Assembly: GCA_946406115.1 (NCBI GenBank)
Contig: OX291550.1
Location: forward strand, 22,172,722 to 22,236,721
Reading direction: 5' to 3'
Length of the DNA stretch: 64,000 nt
Source: Apoda limacodes
Lineage: Eukaryota > Arthropoda > Insecta > Lepidoptera > Limacodidae
Below the pieces are notes generated by a model. It did no database searches. It saw nothing but the letters and a program-made list of their open reading frames with translations, and was not told the origin of the DNA. The stretch's first letter is position 1; each line of letters opens with the position of its first letter. The position numbers and the translations under genes are program-made. Positions 44,001 through 52,939 of the stretch are shown one piece after another.

Positions 44001-47000
44001 TTACCACGGATAGAATCTGCAATCTCTACCATTGTCTCACGATTAGTCTTGTGGTAGACTGAGCACCCTCCTTTTCTTACCCCTAAACGACTAAAAACAA
44101 AATAAACTTTATTGAAATTAAATATAACATATTTAAATTACATTAAATTTTTACATGGCAGAAGGTTGACATTGTAAGTGAGTCATAAAGGTCAGCAAAT
44201 ACAAATATACTTTGTAAAATTACTTTGGACTGCAAAAAGCTGCCAGTGTGATACTTTTAGTGCCTGAACTTTGTGGCAGAAACCTATTTGAGTAGTAAAG
44301 ACTAACCTGAGGTAATTTTATTTGACATATTTTTGTTATACAAATTCTTATTTGACATACTAGGCAAAGAAGCACTAGGTTAGTGCTTGTACACTGTTTT
44401 TATTATTTTTTTGCAAACTTTAAATATAGCATGCATAAAAATCACATTCTGTACATTCTTAGCTGACTACAGCACTTATAAATAGACTTTACAAATAAAG
44501 TCCTTAATAAGTCATAAATTTTCAAAAACAAAACTAACAAAAGATATTTAATATACTGGGTGTTAGAATACTATGTTTCGCAAAAATGATCCCATTAAGT
44601 CACATAGTGGTTGCGTTTAATTACCTGTTAAGCCCCATAGTATTAGATAGTAATTTTCTAGATAATTTAATGAACAATGTCAAACTGCCTCTGACCCCGC
44701 CCCACCTGTCCTTATATGTCACACTGTCACCAGTAAGGCAATCAATCAAATTAAATCAAATAAAACTTTATTCAAGTAGGTTTCTAAGAACACTTTTGAA
44801 TCGTCAATACAATGTAAACAATGTAAATTTCTGCTAAAAAGAGCTGGCAAGAAGTTCCATTTAAAGTGATAATACAATACTTTTATAATTAGCTAGAGTA
44901 TACAATATGTACCGAAACACTTATTAGGTAATAAAAAATAAGTTAGTAAGCCACTAAAAACAAAGTCAAACATGTGAATTTTTTTTTGTTTATATGTAGC
45001 ATAGTGTAGTAGAAACTTTGATTTCTGTATGGAAAAACAAATGCACATAATGAATACTTACTTCAAAAAGAATCTAAAACAAAGATGGACCTGGCATTGA
45101 CAATAAAACCCATAATGAAATAGATTTTATTATAACCAAAAATACAAGTGACATAGAGGATGTGCAGGTTATTGGAACGTCACACCCAACAGACCATAGT
45201 CTTATTAGAGCAAAACTTATTGTTAACAACAAGACTAAAAGATCAAGAACTGCTTACAGAAATAAAAATAGAACAGGACTCTATGAAATCGAAAAAGAAC
45301 AGTTAAAAAATGTATTTTCAGAAAAAAGCTCAAATTTAAAATTTACAACAATACAAGAATACTATTCTGGAATAACTGAAAACATAAAATATAGTATAAA
45401 TAAATTACCATCGAAGCATGGAAAAAATACCAAAGACATAAATATTACACCTGATGTAGTTTACATGATATCACAAAGAGAAGAGTTCAAAAAGAAAAGA
45501 AATAAAACTAAAGAAGAAAAGAAACAATTAAGTGCGCTTTACTGGAAAATAAGCAAAACCATTAAAGATTATATCAAAATTCACCAACAAAAATTGTAGA
45601 AAAAGAGTTAGACCAAAGAAGTTCAGTAAAGAGGGCAGACAAAAGACTGCAGACTTCAAAATCATGGATAGTCGCACTGAAAAATAATGCAAACTGTGAG
45701 GAAACTAACAGGAAATCCATAGTGAACATAGCTTCAGACTTCTACAAAGAACTCTACAGTGCCAAAAACGTAATTAATGGAGAAAACTTATATAACAGAA
45801 ACCATGTAGACACTGAGTGTGTACCCCCTTTTTTTACTTCAGAAATAAAAGAATCTTTGAAATCACTTAAAACAATGAAAAGCTCAGGCAACGATGAGAT
45901 CACAAATGATACAATAAGACCTATTATTGAACCTCTTACCCCAATCATAACAACACTGTTCAATGAAATAATAATTCAAGAAATCATACCAGAAGAATGG
46001 GAAATGTCAATTATAACATTACTGTACAAAAAAGGCAGCCCTTTAGATATAGGAAACTACAGGCCAGTCAATCTCCTATCTGCTTTATACAAAGTCTTTA
46101 CAAAAACTATATTAAGAAGAATCATGCCTACTATTGAATTTAATCAACCTAGAGAACAGGCTGGTTTTCATCCCAAGTTTTGTACTAAACCAGATCATAG
46201 AGAAATACACCGAATTTAAGAAAGATCTTTACATAGTTTTGTAGATTATGCCAAGGCGTTCGACTGCATATCACACACAGCACTATGGGACGCTCTGCTC
46301 AAGCAAGGTGTGCATCACAAGTACATTACGCTACTAAAGACAATATATAGAGAGAGCAAGGCAGTTGTCAGGCTGGAAAGAAAGGGCAGCCCGTTTAAAA
46401 TAGAAAGAGGTGTCCGACAAAGCGATCCCATATCTCCTAAGTTATTTACAGCACTACTGGATGACATATTTAGAAAACTAAACTGGGAGAACTTTGGAGT
46501 AACCATAAACAGCAAGAGATTAACTCATCTGAGGTTTGCTGATGATATTATAATATTCGGCAAGAACTATAATGATCTTGAAATCATGCTACAAAGTCTG
46601 GATCTTGAAAGCAGAAAATGTGGACTGCACATGAATGCAACCAAAACTTGCATAATGACAAATACAGTCAGAAAACCTATTAAGATGATGATGATCAACA
46701 AAGTCTGAATTACATTGACACATATACATACTTGGGACAAAACATAGGTTTCATAAGTCAAACCCTGAAAGAAGTAGACAGACGCATCAAAATGGCGTGG
46801 AGTAAATATTGGATGCTTAAACACATATTTAAGTCCAAATTACCCATCAGGCTAAAAAAGAAAGCCTTTGACACAACCATATTACCCGTGTTACTGTATG
46901 GATGCCAATGCTGGTCACTAACAAAGGAAATAATAAGGTAACTTCAAGTATTCCAAAGAAAAATGGAAAGGAGCATGCTGGGGATCAAACTTAGCGAAAC

Positions 47001-50000
47001 ACAGAAATACGAAACAGAACTAAGCTGAAAGATGCTGCCGAGATGGCTTGTAGATACAAATGGAGATGGGCAGGTCATGTCGCACGAGAAAACCGCGGCC
47101 ATAATAACACTAACATTGAGTAGTGTTGTGTTCCTGGCGGTGAGTAAGGTTGCCAGAGCTCTTTGAGGATTCGCTGCACGGACAGCGGAGGACCGGCGGT
47201 GCTTGTTGCTGTCATACTCGGCATAGACGCGGCGTGCTGGTTCGGCGGTCAGGGAGACCTGATGAAACGGCTGACCGCTGGCCGCCCGCAGGTTGAACGG
47301 GATCCCGAACCCAGGGATCACTTAATCTCCGCCCTGGGAGGCTGATTCGCCAGCCTGTGTAAAGTATCTGAAGTGGTAGTCGTGCCGGAGAAGGAGACCG
47401 GAGTGGACCCGGCTACTACAACAGAGGGGGATCAGGGGCCCTTCCGCCCGCCGTGCCAGCAACCGTATCATCTGTGGCGAGCTTCGGCAGTCTTAGAACC
47501 GCACCCTTTGCCCTCTATGCTGTCTGTGCAGTGAATCCTCATCCTTAGTCTTAGTAACTTTTTTTTTATATATATTATGGCCAGAAGACAGAAAAAGAAA
47601 AGAGTTTGCACAGCGGCTACTCCATCCACATATAATGTGGATTTTTGCAACATCAGGGGTATTCACGCAAATCTTAACGCAGTCCACCACCATCTCGAAA
47701 CTGCGCAGCCGACCATTCTTTTTCTAACGGAGACGCAGATATCCTGCCCGGCCGACACATCATACCTTCATTATCCCGGCTACAAACTCGAACACAATTT
47801 TATGAGTCGTGCCGGTGTATGTATGTTCGTCCGGGAGGATATCTGCTGTCGCCGCCTTCATAGCCTTGAAGACAGGGACCAGTCGATATTGTGGGTGCGC
47901 GTAGATTACGGCGGCCACACTCGTATCTATGCGTGCCTATACAGGTCTCATAGCGGTGACACGGACGTAACTCGACTCTTCACGCACCTGAGTTTGACGA
48001 CTGACAAAGTTCTAGAGCAATATCCCACAGCAGAACTAGTTATTTTGGGAGACTTTAACGCCCACCATCGCGAGTGGCTCAGTTCTCGAACCAATAACTA
48101 TGCTGGGATATCTGCTCATGAATTTGCTCTGACCTATGGATTCTCTCAGCTGGTACTTTCTTCAACGAGAATACCAGATATAGAGGAACATACGAGCTCC
48201 TTACTGGACCTTCTGCTGACTACTCGTCCGGACGGGTACTCCGTCTCAGTGGATGCGCCTCTTGGCTCCTCGGACCACTGTCTCGTTCGGACTCAAGTGT
48301 CATGCACACAACCTGATCCTTCTGGGCCAACTAACTGGCGTCGTGTGTGGCACTATAAGTCGGCAGACTGGGATGGATTGCGTGAATTTTACGCATCGTA
48401 CCCGTGGAGGCAGATCTGCTTTAACTCAGAAGATCCTGACGTCTGCGCAGCCGCAGTCACTGAGACAATCCTTGCTGGTATGGAATGCTATATTCCTAAC
48501 CCGCGAGTAGCTGCCGGCGTCAAAAAACGACCGTGGTTTAATAGGTCTTGCAGAAAAGCTAATATTCTTAAGCAAAATGCATATGAGGCTTGGACCACGG
48601 CTCGTTATAATAAGGATCCGAATATTTCTGAGTTAAAACGCAAATTAAATGCTGCCTCGAGGTTCAGTAAGAAAGCAACTGCCAGAGCAAAATTCCAATT
48701 CATCGGCAAAATAGGTGGGCGACTTGCGAGCTATCCTTCTGGGAGTCGTGCTTTCTGGTCGCTTGCCAAAGCTGCCGAAGGGAACTTCTGCCAGTCGTCG
48801 TTACCACCACTGCGAAAGACCGATGGTGACTTGGCCCATAGTGCTAAAGAGAAAGCCGATCTACTGGGCAGTCTCTTTGCCTCGAACTCGAATATGAACG
48901 ATGAAGGCGCTGTACCACCTACTATACCGTGGTGCGGTAAGTCCATGCCGGAAATCTCCATAACGCAGCGGGAGGTCAGGCGGGCGTTGCTTTCTCTAGA
49001 CGTTCATAAGTCGAGTGGGCCAGACGGTATACCAGCAGTGGTGCTTAAGCAGTGTGCTCCTGAGTTATGTCCTGTACTCACGCGCCTCTTCGCGCTTTCC
49101 TACCACACTAGGCAATTTCCGTCTACATGGAAGACTGCGAATGTGCACCCGGTGCCCAAAAAGGGCGATAGATCAGATCCATCGAATTACAGGCCTATCG
49201 CTATTACCTCTCTCCTCTCTAAGGTGATGGAGCGTGTGATCAACACACAGCTTCTAAGATACCTAGAAGTACACGATCTGGTCAGTGACCGTCAATATGG
49301 CTTTCGCCACGGTCGCTCCACTGGTGACCTTCTAGTGTATCTCACACACCGATGGGCACTAGCCATTGAGAGTCAGGGGGAGGCATTGGCATGTAGCCTG
49401 GACATAGCGAAGGCGTTCGATCGGGTCTGGCACCGCGGTCTTCTATCGAAGTTGCCATCTTACGGAGTGCCCGAGGGTTTGTGCAAATGGGTGGCTAGCT
49501 TTTTGTCCGGCAGACGCATACGAACTGTAGTCGACGGTAGTTGCTCTGATAGCATGGACATTAATGCTGGTGTCCCGCAAGGCTCTGTGCTGTCTCCTAC
49601 GCTGTTTCTACTGCATATCAATGACATGTTGGACATCAACAACATACATTGCTATGCAGATGACAGTACTGGAGACACTTTTTACACGGGTCGTGCAAAC
49701 ATCCCTCGTTCCGTTGTGGAGGAAAACCGCGGAGAACTTGTGTCTCAAATCGAGACCACACTGTCCCAGGTCTCTGACTGGGGACGGGTAAACTTGGTCC
49801 GATTCAACCCTACAAAGACACAAGTGTGCGCGTTCACCGCTAAGAAAACTCCATTCACTGTGGTCCCACAATTCCAGAACACTCCCCTCTCCATCTCCAA
49901 GAGCATTGGGATCCTTGGTGTCGACATCTCCAGCGATGTTCAGTTCCGAGATCATTTACAAGATAAGGTAAAGCTGGCGTCCAAAAAACTTGGTGTACTC

Positions 50001-51048
50001 AACAGAGCGAAGCAGTACTTCACGTCGGGGCAAAGGTTGTTACTTTACAAGTCGCAAGTTCGGCCCCATATGGAGTACTGCTGCCATCTCTGGGCAGGTG
50101 CACCCGGATACCAGCTTGACCCTTTTGACTCGGTTCAACGACGGGCTGTGAGAATTGTCGACGATCCCAAACTCACTTGCGGTATCGAGCCCTTAAGTCT
50201 GAGGAGAGATTTTGCCTCACTGTGTGTGTTCTACCGCTTGTACAATGGGTTGTGTTCTGAGGAATTGTTCGAAATGATGCCCACGGCTACTTTCTACCAT
50301 CGCACCGCTCGCCATCGGCAGGGAATTCATTCTCACACTTTAGAACCTAAATGGTCGCGTACAGTGCGGTTTCAGAGAAACTTCCTCCCGCGAACGCTTA
50401 AGTTGTGGAATGAGCTCCCTGCCAAGGTTTTCTGCAAGGACTACAGTATGGAGTTCTTCAAGAAAGAAGTTATTAGATTTCTGAAGGGTCGGCAACGCGC
50501 AAGTGATACCCCTGGTGTTGCAAGCGTCCATAGGCTACGGTGACCGCTTACCATCAGGCGGGCCGTAAGCTTGTTTGCCACCTTAGTGGTATAAAAAAAA
50601 AAAAAAAAAAAAAAAATTATAGCATTAATAGCAGTGAAATCTATAATGGACTTGAAAACAATTTCTATTGAAGTTAGAAAATTGACTTGTGGAATCAAAC
50701 TGTGAATTGAAATGCCAATTTTCTTCTCTAAATCATACTGGCACATAGGGCAAACAAGGGGTGTGTTCAGAAATGTCTAAATCCAAATTAAAAAATAAGT
50801 TTGTATAAAGCAAGCTGCAAGGTGCTAAGTATCATATCCTCTTTATATACAGGAGCAATATTTTTCTATTGCATATAGGGTTAAAGGCTGTTCTCTGACC
50901 TCAGCCAAGTGGTCGAGTAATTAAAGGGTGCACAAGGGGTTAGAAAACTAGTTTATAATCTATATACTTACTCTGCTATTAAGTCCGCCAATTCGGGATG
51001 AGAATTGCCACTTATGATAACGATGTCTGATGCCGAATTACCTTCCAT
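34769..51048 (-). CDS. PRPSAP: PRPP synthetase-associated protein (non-catalytic subunit)
   Basis: Model: complement(join(34769..35074, 35591..35696, 40291..40460, 40630..40918, 43971..44090, 50972..51048)), 355 residues, matching the 356 of human PRPSAP1. By family knowledge it binds PRPP synthetase and damps PRPP formation. It is assigned to the associated protein, not the enzyme, because it reads [11 protein letters not shown] where the enzymes have DLHASQIQGF, and [14 protein letters not shown] where they have the PRPP-binding DDMADTCGT loop. It also has the extra linker between GRYSPP and [14 protein letters not shown]. The C-terminus [11 protein letters not shown] fits. The start [19 protein letters not shown] gives family-typical length. 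The acceptor at 51086-51087 shows at least one 5' exon lies further right. Intron 1 (6.9 kb) holds two LINEs; introns 2-4 hold more transposons. Confidence 0.93.
35105..35235 (+). mobile_element. tRNA-derived SINE head
   Basis: GTTAGTAGTAGTGACTGCAT, then a B-box-like CAGGTTTGATCCCAGCT and GAAGACGAACATTTGATGAA, the usual start of a lepidopteran SINE. PRPSAP intron 5. Confidence 0.5.
35371..35510 (-). repeat. LINE tail with ATCAAA-type simple repeats
   Basis: AATAAATAAATAATAAAATG followed by about 70 bases of irregular AAATC/AATCA units (35433-35500), the look of a reverse-oriented LINE 3' end. Confidence 0.45.
35591..35696 (-). CDS. PRPSAP: PRPSAP exon 5
   Basis: [20 protein letters not shown] then [15 protein letters not shown]. 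Acceptor TTGTGATTAG, donor ATGGTG|GTAAGT. The preceding intron (4.6 kb) contains the long-TIR element and the DIRS-like relic. Confidence 0.92.
35845..36075 (+). mobile_element. Degraded Metulj-like SINE
   Basis: Weak but ordered blocks: GTGGGGCCACTCTTC, TTGTACCAAATGAGTATTTT, TTATGAAGGATAACATCAT, CCAGCAATTTGCCCTAGCCC and GCTGCCCCAACAGGATG. Confidence 0.4.
36914..37106 (-). pseudogene. Small ORF with poly(A)-like tail, unrecognised
   Basis: Minus strand: ATG at 37104-37106, 55 codons ([20 protein letters not shown] onward) to TAG at 36939-36941, then 13 bases and a run of 12 A. It looks like the end of a retroposed transcript. No family recognised. Lies inside the long-TIR element, next to the Jockey fragment. 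Confidence 0.3.
37121..37302 (+). mobile_element. Jockey-like LINE, 3' end only
   Basis: GAGACTCACACCGGTCGAAG through GGGCGGTATACGGGCTGAGG to CAGTTCAGAAAAAAAAA, matching the last 180 bases of 10380-10910. No target duplication was found at this copy. Confidence 0.85.
37954..38155 (+). repeat. Dispersed repeat shared with 4200-4430
   Basis: Same block order as the partner, with CACTCTACCCCGGGCATCCC near the right end. Confidence 0.7.
38690..39880 (+). mobile_element. DIRS-like retrotransposon relic
   Basis: Plus-strand fragments, in several frames, read as a DIRS-type reverse transcriptase: [33 protein letters not shown] (near 39190), [13 protein letters not shown] then SPNHRRYQ (39280-39350), LPFGLSS (39370), and [19 protein letters not shown] (39500). 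Later parts resemble the RNase H / linker region of that group. Many stops and frameshifts. No tyrosine recombinase or terminal repeats were found. PRPSAP intron 4. Confidence 0.55.
39881..40290. other. PRPSAP intron 4, GC-richer end
   Basis: Comparatively CpG-rich up to about 40100, then AT-rich. No exon or element recognised. Confidence 0.35.
40291..40460 (-). CDS. PRPSAP: PRPSAP exon 4
   Basis: [39 protein letters not shown] and [10 protein letters not shown]; the last block begins the branch-specific linker. Acceptor CATTTCAG, donor CAAG|GTGAGT. Confidence 0.93.
40630..40918 (-). CDS. PRPSAP: PRPSAP exon 3
   Basis: [39 protein letters not shown] and [18 protein letters not shown], diagnostic of the associated-protein branch. 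Acceptor TTAACTTACAG, donor GAATGT|GTAAGT, phase 0. Confidence 0.94.
40975..41205 (+). repeat. Lepidopteran dispersed repeat (probable LINE tail)
   Basis: ACTAGCGGTCCCGGCGAACG, AACTATCCTATCTAATAAGT, TTTGATCAAAATCGGTTTAT, AGGAGCCCATCGCGAACAAA and CAACGTGACACGAAATTTTT, a well-known order of blocks in moth and butterfly introns. It directly abuts the mariner that follows. Confidence 0.6.
41210..42102 (+). mobile_element. Mariner-related transposon (DD41D-like), degenerate
   Basis: TIRs CAGATTGGCCCACAAGTCCT and, from the right, CAGGTTGGCCCATAAGTCCT are flanked by TA. The element is 893 bp; the N-terminal part of the transposase is largely lost. The C-terminal half reads [20 protein letters not shown], then a TAA in place of the Gln before [23 protein letters not shown] and a one-base frameshift at FLWG. 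The two Asp residues in QDGAT and PMDFF are 41 residues apart. PRPSAP intron 2. Confidence 0.88.
42515..42942 (+). mobile_element. Internal fragment of the same LINE family as 47107-50616
   Basis: Clear nucleotide match to about 49200-49628 of the intact element, for example GGTGATGGAGCGTGTGATCA, CGTCAATATGGCTTTCGCCA and GAAGTTGCCATCTTAC. It covers RT blocks from [11 protein letters not shown] to the region before YADD. Stops and small deletions. Truncated at both ends. Confidence 0.9.
43513..43665. mobile_element. Hairpin MITE (arms of about 50 bp)
   Basis: GTAAAAATAATTACTTATTC at the left pairs with its inverted copy at the right end; the arms continue through CAAAAATCTGA and ACAGTTTAAAGT with few mismatches around a loop of about 50 bases. 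No coding capacity. PRPSAP intron 1. Confidence 0.75.
43755..43815 (-). repeat. Dispersed repeat fragment, partner at 54596-54640
   Basis: The minus strand reads GGGTTGCACTCCACGGGTGA then GGCAGAAGTGAAAAC, matching GAGTTGCACTCCGGGAGTGC and GGCAGAAGTGAAAACC on the plus strand at 54.6 kb. Confidence 0.6.
43971..44090 (-). CDS. PRPSAP: PRPSAP exon 2
   Basis: Encodes [20 protein letters not shown] through [15 protein letters not shown], aligning to ERLGAELGKSVVYQETNGET in human PRPSAP1. Acceptor GTTTTTAG; a second AG seven bases on would break the frame. Donor ACAAA|GTAAGT. Confidence 0.88.
44091..44737. other. PRPSAP intron 1, right of exon 2
   Basis: AT-rich, nothing recognised. Confidence 0.4.
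44738..45012 (-). mobile_element. LINE 3' tail, related to 29165-29460
   Basis: AAAACTTTATTCAAGTAGGT, CACTTTTGAATCGTCAATAC and ATAAGTTAGTAAGCCACTAA are the reverse complement of blocks in the 29-kb copy. Confidence 0.65.
45075..47106 (+). mobile_element. RTE-clade LINE, degenerate
   Basis: Four successive open segments encode parts of one RTE-type protein: the endonuclease end ([21 protein letters not shown], near 45165), [20 protein letters not shown] and [20 protein letters not shown] (45880-46080), VDYAKAFDC (46240), [19 protein letters not shown] (46410), [10 protein letters not shown] (46530), and the C-terminal [15 protein letters not shown] near 47060-47100. Stops near 45598, 46217 and 46706 plus frameshifts make it dead. 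It is followed at once by the intact LINE, which probably truncated it or inserted at its end. Confidence 0.9.
47165..47540. repeat. Inverted pair bounding the LINE leader
   Basis: GAGGATTCGCTGCACGGACA at 47165 and the reverse complement of the block at 47519-47540 match at 20 of 22 positions, enclosing most of the leader just before the ORF. Confidence 0.7.
47577..50543 (+). CDS. LINE endonuclease / reverse transcriptase polyprotein
   Basis: An uninterrupted 988-codon frame. The N-terminal apurinic-type endonuclease has [21 protein letters not shown] (D159, N161) and SSDHCLV (D233, H234). The central reverse transcriptase has [39 protein letters not shown] (D609), [14 protein letters not shown] and CYADDST (D695, D696). 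The C-terminal region has [17 protein letters not shown] and [17 protein letters not shown]. All catalytic residues are present, so the protein could be functional. No ORF1 is seen upstream; the element may be a single-ORF type or have lost ORF1 by 5' truncation. By family knowledge the protein nicks target DNA and copies its own RNA into it. Clade assignment is from motifs only. Confidence 0.92.
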   Translation: MARRQKKKRVCTAATPSTYNVDFCNIRGIHANLNAVHHHLETAQPTILFLTETQISCPADTSYLHYPGYKLEHNFMSRAGVCMFVREDICCRRLHSLEDRDQSILWVRVDYGGHTRIYACLYRSHSGDTDVTRLFTHLSLTTDKVLEQYPTAELVILGDFNAHHREWLSSRTNNYAGISAHEFALTYGFSQLVLSSTRIPDIEEHTSSLLDLLLTTRPDGYSVSVDAPLGSSDHCLVRTQVSCTQPDPSGPTNWRRVWHYKSADWDGLREFYASYPWRQICFNSEDPDVCAAAVTETILAGMECYIPNPRVAAGVKKRPWFNRSCRKANILKQNAYEAWTTARYNKDPNISELKRKLNAASRFSKKATARAKFQFIGKIGGRLASYPSGSRAFWSLAKAAEGNFCQSSLPPLRKTDGDLAHSAKEKADLLGSLFASNSNMNDEGAVPPTIPWCGKSMPEISITQREVRRALLSLDVHKSSGPDGIPAVVLKQCAPELCPVLTRLFALSYHTRQFPSTWKTANVHPVPKKGDRSDPSNYRPIAITSLLSKVMERVINTQLLRYLEVHDLVSDRQYGFRHGRSTGDLLVYLTHRWALAIESQGEALACSLDIAKAFDRVWHRGLLSKLPSYGVPEGLCKWVASFLSGRRIRTVVDGSCSDSMDINAGVPQGSVLSPTLFLLHINDMLDINNIHCYADDSTGDTFYTGRANIPRSVVEENRGELVSQIETTLSQVSDWGRVNLVRFNPTKTQVCAFTAKKTPFTVVPQFQNTPLSISKSIGILGVDISSDVQFRDHLQDKVKLASKKLGVLNRAKQYFTSGQRLLLYKSQVRPHMEYCCHLWAGAPGYQLDPFDSVQRRAVRIVDDPKLTCGIEPLSLRRDFASLCVFYRLYNGLCSEELFEMMPTATFYHRTARHRQGIHSHTLEPKWSRTVRFQRNFLPRTLKLWNELPAKVFCKDYSMEFFKKEVIRFLKGRQRASDTPGVASVHRLR
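50617..50971. other. PRPSAP intron 1, right end
   Basis: AT-rich sequence between the LINE poly(A) and the first coding exon. Nothing recognised. Confidence 0.4.
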
Positions 51049-51085
51049 GTTGCTCTTACGGGATCTATTGGTAAATCCAACAAGC
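50972..51085 (-). CDS. PRPSAP: PRPSAP first coding exon with 5' UTR (coding from 51048)
   Basis: The acceptor GACTTTGCAG precedes 37 bases of leader, then ATG and 25 codons ([20 protein letters not shown] onward), donor GCAGA|GTAAGT. The leader is open in frame, so a longer N-terminus from an upstream exon is possible. Confidence 0.8.
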
Positions 51086-51920
51086 CTGCAAAGTCATTAT
51101 TTAATTAGATAAGTACTATAAAAGTCGACCGCGTTGAGCAAATAAAATTTTGGTTGGGGCGTGACATGGATTAAAAATAAAATCAATAAACCTGGTTTTG
51201 TTGAGTAACATGATAAATAACCTTGTGACAGGATTCTTGGCCCTCAATGAATAGTTGAGATAAATATTTATCGAATACTTTTCGACACAACACACTATCA
51301 CAAACCACGAAAAGAAAACAATATAGAGTATAACGAATATGTACATAGTGTAGACTATCGAAATATCTATGGTAACCACCAAAGATAAAAAAGACATAGA
51401 TGAAACATTCGTTCCCTTCCCTTCCTTCCTTCTTCGATTTGGCAGGTCGATTCCGTATAAAGATTGCTAACCTTTTTTGTTTGAAATTTTCGATTTTGAC
51501 AGTAATGCGATTCCGGATACTCAAAATTTCAGCTTCAATTACAAACAAAGTTTGATTGCAGCTGAAATTTATCGATAGATTTTTTTTTGTATGGAAACAG
51601 TGATTCCGTAAAATCGTTGCAAACGTTTTTGCACTCAACTGACAGTTTATGATAGCAGCTTTCCTCATGTTGATAGAACCTAGACCGACGGTGTTTCTTA
51701 TCGATTTCATATATTCAAAAAATTAAAATGTAAGTATTTTAATTAGGTTTCTTTAATGATTTCAGTGTTTTTTTATTCGCATTATTGCATATCATTTCTC
51801 CGGAGTCATGTGTAAATATAGTCCTGTGTTGTTTATCTAAGTTTGGCGAAGTTTTATCGCGAAGATATCGCGCGTTCTCGTTTAGAAGTTCCAAGATAGG
51901 GCGGGAGTTTAGGTGTGGAT
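51086..51920. other. Presumed 5' part of PRPSAP
   Basis: Should contain the upstream non-coding exon and promoter on the minus strand. Several GT dinucleotides could be its donor; none can be chosen. No TATA box seen. Confidence 0.35.
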
Positions 51921-52440
51921 CCTTCAGAAATTGCGCGTCATGTCCTGCTTATTTCGTCATAATCCACTATTCATGAGCCTTCGGTGCACAATTCTTAGCA
52001 CGCTTTCGTAAAACATTGCTAAAATATACACACGATACACACTAAATGAATTAAGAGAAAATTAAACTCGGAAAAACACCACTCCTTCTTAAGATTCGCG
52101 CCAAAACTCCGAATCATTAGTTAAACTATGTTAGTTAGTTGGTTAGTGAATTTGATCGGTTTCTTGTGAAACTCGATAAGGCATTGAGAAAGACACATTA
52201 GCCTAGCATCAGTGTTATATTACATAAATTTAGCGAATCGTCATTTTGTAAGGGATATTTGACTGTGAAGTCTTCAGATATTGCGCGTCGTTACTTGCTT
52301 ATTCTTCCCAATTTACTGTTCATGAGCCTTCGTAATCCTTAACAGGTTTTCGTAAAACACTGCGATAATTAGTCGTCGAACCTCATTAAGAAAATAGTAA
52401 AAAATTAACAACAAAAAACACTGCTCTATCTGCGAATTCC
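51921..52440 (+). repeat. Diverged direct duplication, offset about 350 bp
   Basis: CTTCAGAAATTGCGCGTCA with TTCATGAGCCTTCG and CGTAAAACATTGC at 51922-52018 recur as CTTCAGATATTGCGCGTCG, TTCATGAGCCTTCG and CGTAAAACACTGC at 52272-52362. Identity is patchy. Confidence 0.5.
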
Positions 52441-52472
52441 CGACAAAAGATCCCTTGAACAATGTACTTGTA

Positions 52473-52937
52473 GGGCGTTCCATCTGACTACTTTTTAACA
52501 GAAATTGTAAGCGTTTTGCGTTTCATGCTTTTGTTAGCAATATCTAATGTTGACTTTTAGCGTTTCGTCTGAGTGATTTTGCTACGAAATGTTGCTACCA
52601 AAAACCAATCTCAGGAGGTGGGTATTTTGTGCTACTTTTTGACAGCTGTAAAATTCGAAAGTGAATCCTTAAGAAAAATAGTTACGTTGTTTTTTTTTTT
52701 AAAGAAAAGATTATTTTCCATTATGAACTCTATATCTTTGTTATTAGCTATATAAAAAAAAACAAAATAAAATACTCAAACATATACACACACGGAACTC
52801 TCAAAAAAACGTGAAACACGTTTAGTTTGAACAATTGTAGCACCGTTCATATTATCAGATGCGCTTAGACGGAAAGGGTAATTGTGCTAAAATAAGGTTT
52901 TACTATTAAATTGCAACGCGGCTCAGAAGGAACGCCC
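52473..52937. mobile_element. MITE with TA duplication, partner at 55629-55810
   Basis: Ends GGGCGTTCC and GGAACGCCC are inverted, each flanked by TA (52471-52472 and 52938-52939). TTGACTTTTAGCGTTTCGTC and TTTTACTATTAAATTGCA match the reverse complement of the second copy, which lacks about 280 internal bases. Confidence 0.75.
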
Positions 52938-52939
52938 TA

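Larger units (their letters stand above)
47107..50616 (+). mobile_element. Apparently intact non-LTR retrotransposon (Jockey-like)
   Basis: Leader of about 470 bases, one long ORF, a 73-base 3' UTR with TTACCATCAGGCGGGCCGTA and CTTGTTTGCCACC, and a terminal run of 24 A. This 3' end is characteristic of an abundant lepidopteran LINE family. The 5' limit is set where RTE similarity stops and is approximate. Inserted antisense in PRPSAP intron 1. Confidence 0.88.

Noticed and set aside
47163..47345. Remnant of LINE ORF1 in the leader
   Set aside because: The 60-codon frame shows no zinc-knuckle or gag-like pattern; not enough to call.
34769..51048. Reading the minus-strand gene as catalytic PRPP synthetase
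   Set aside because: The [10 protein letters not shown] block, the [10 protein letters not shown] replacement of the PRPP loop and the extra linker all point to the associated protein.
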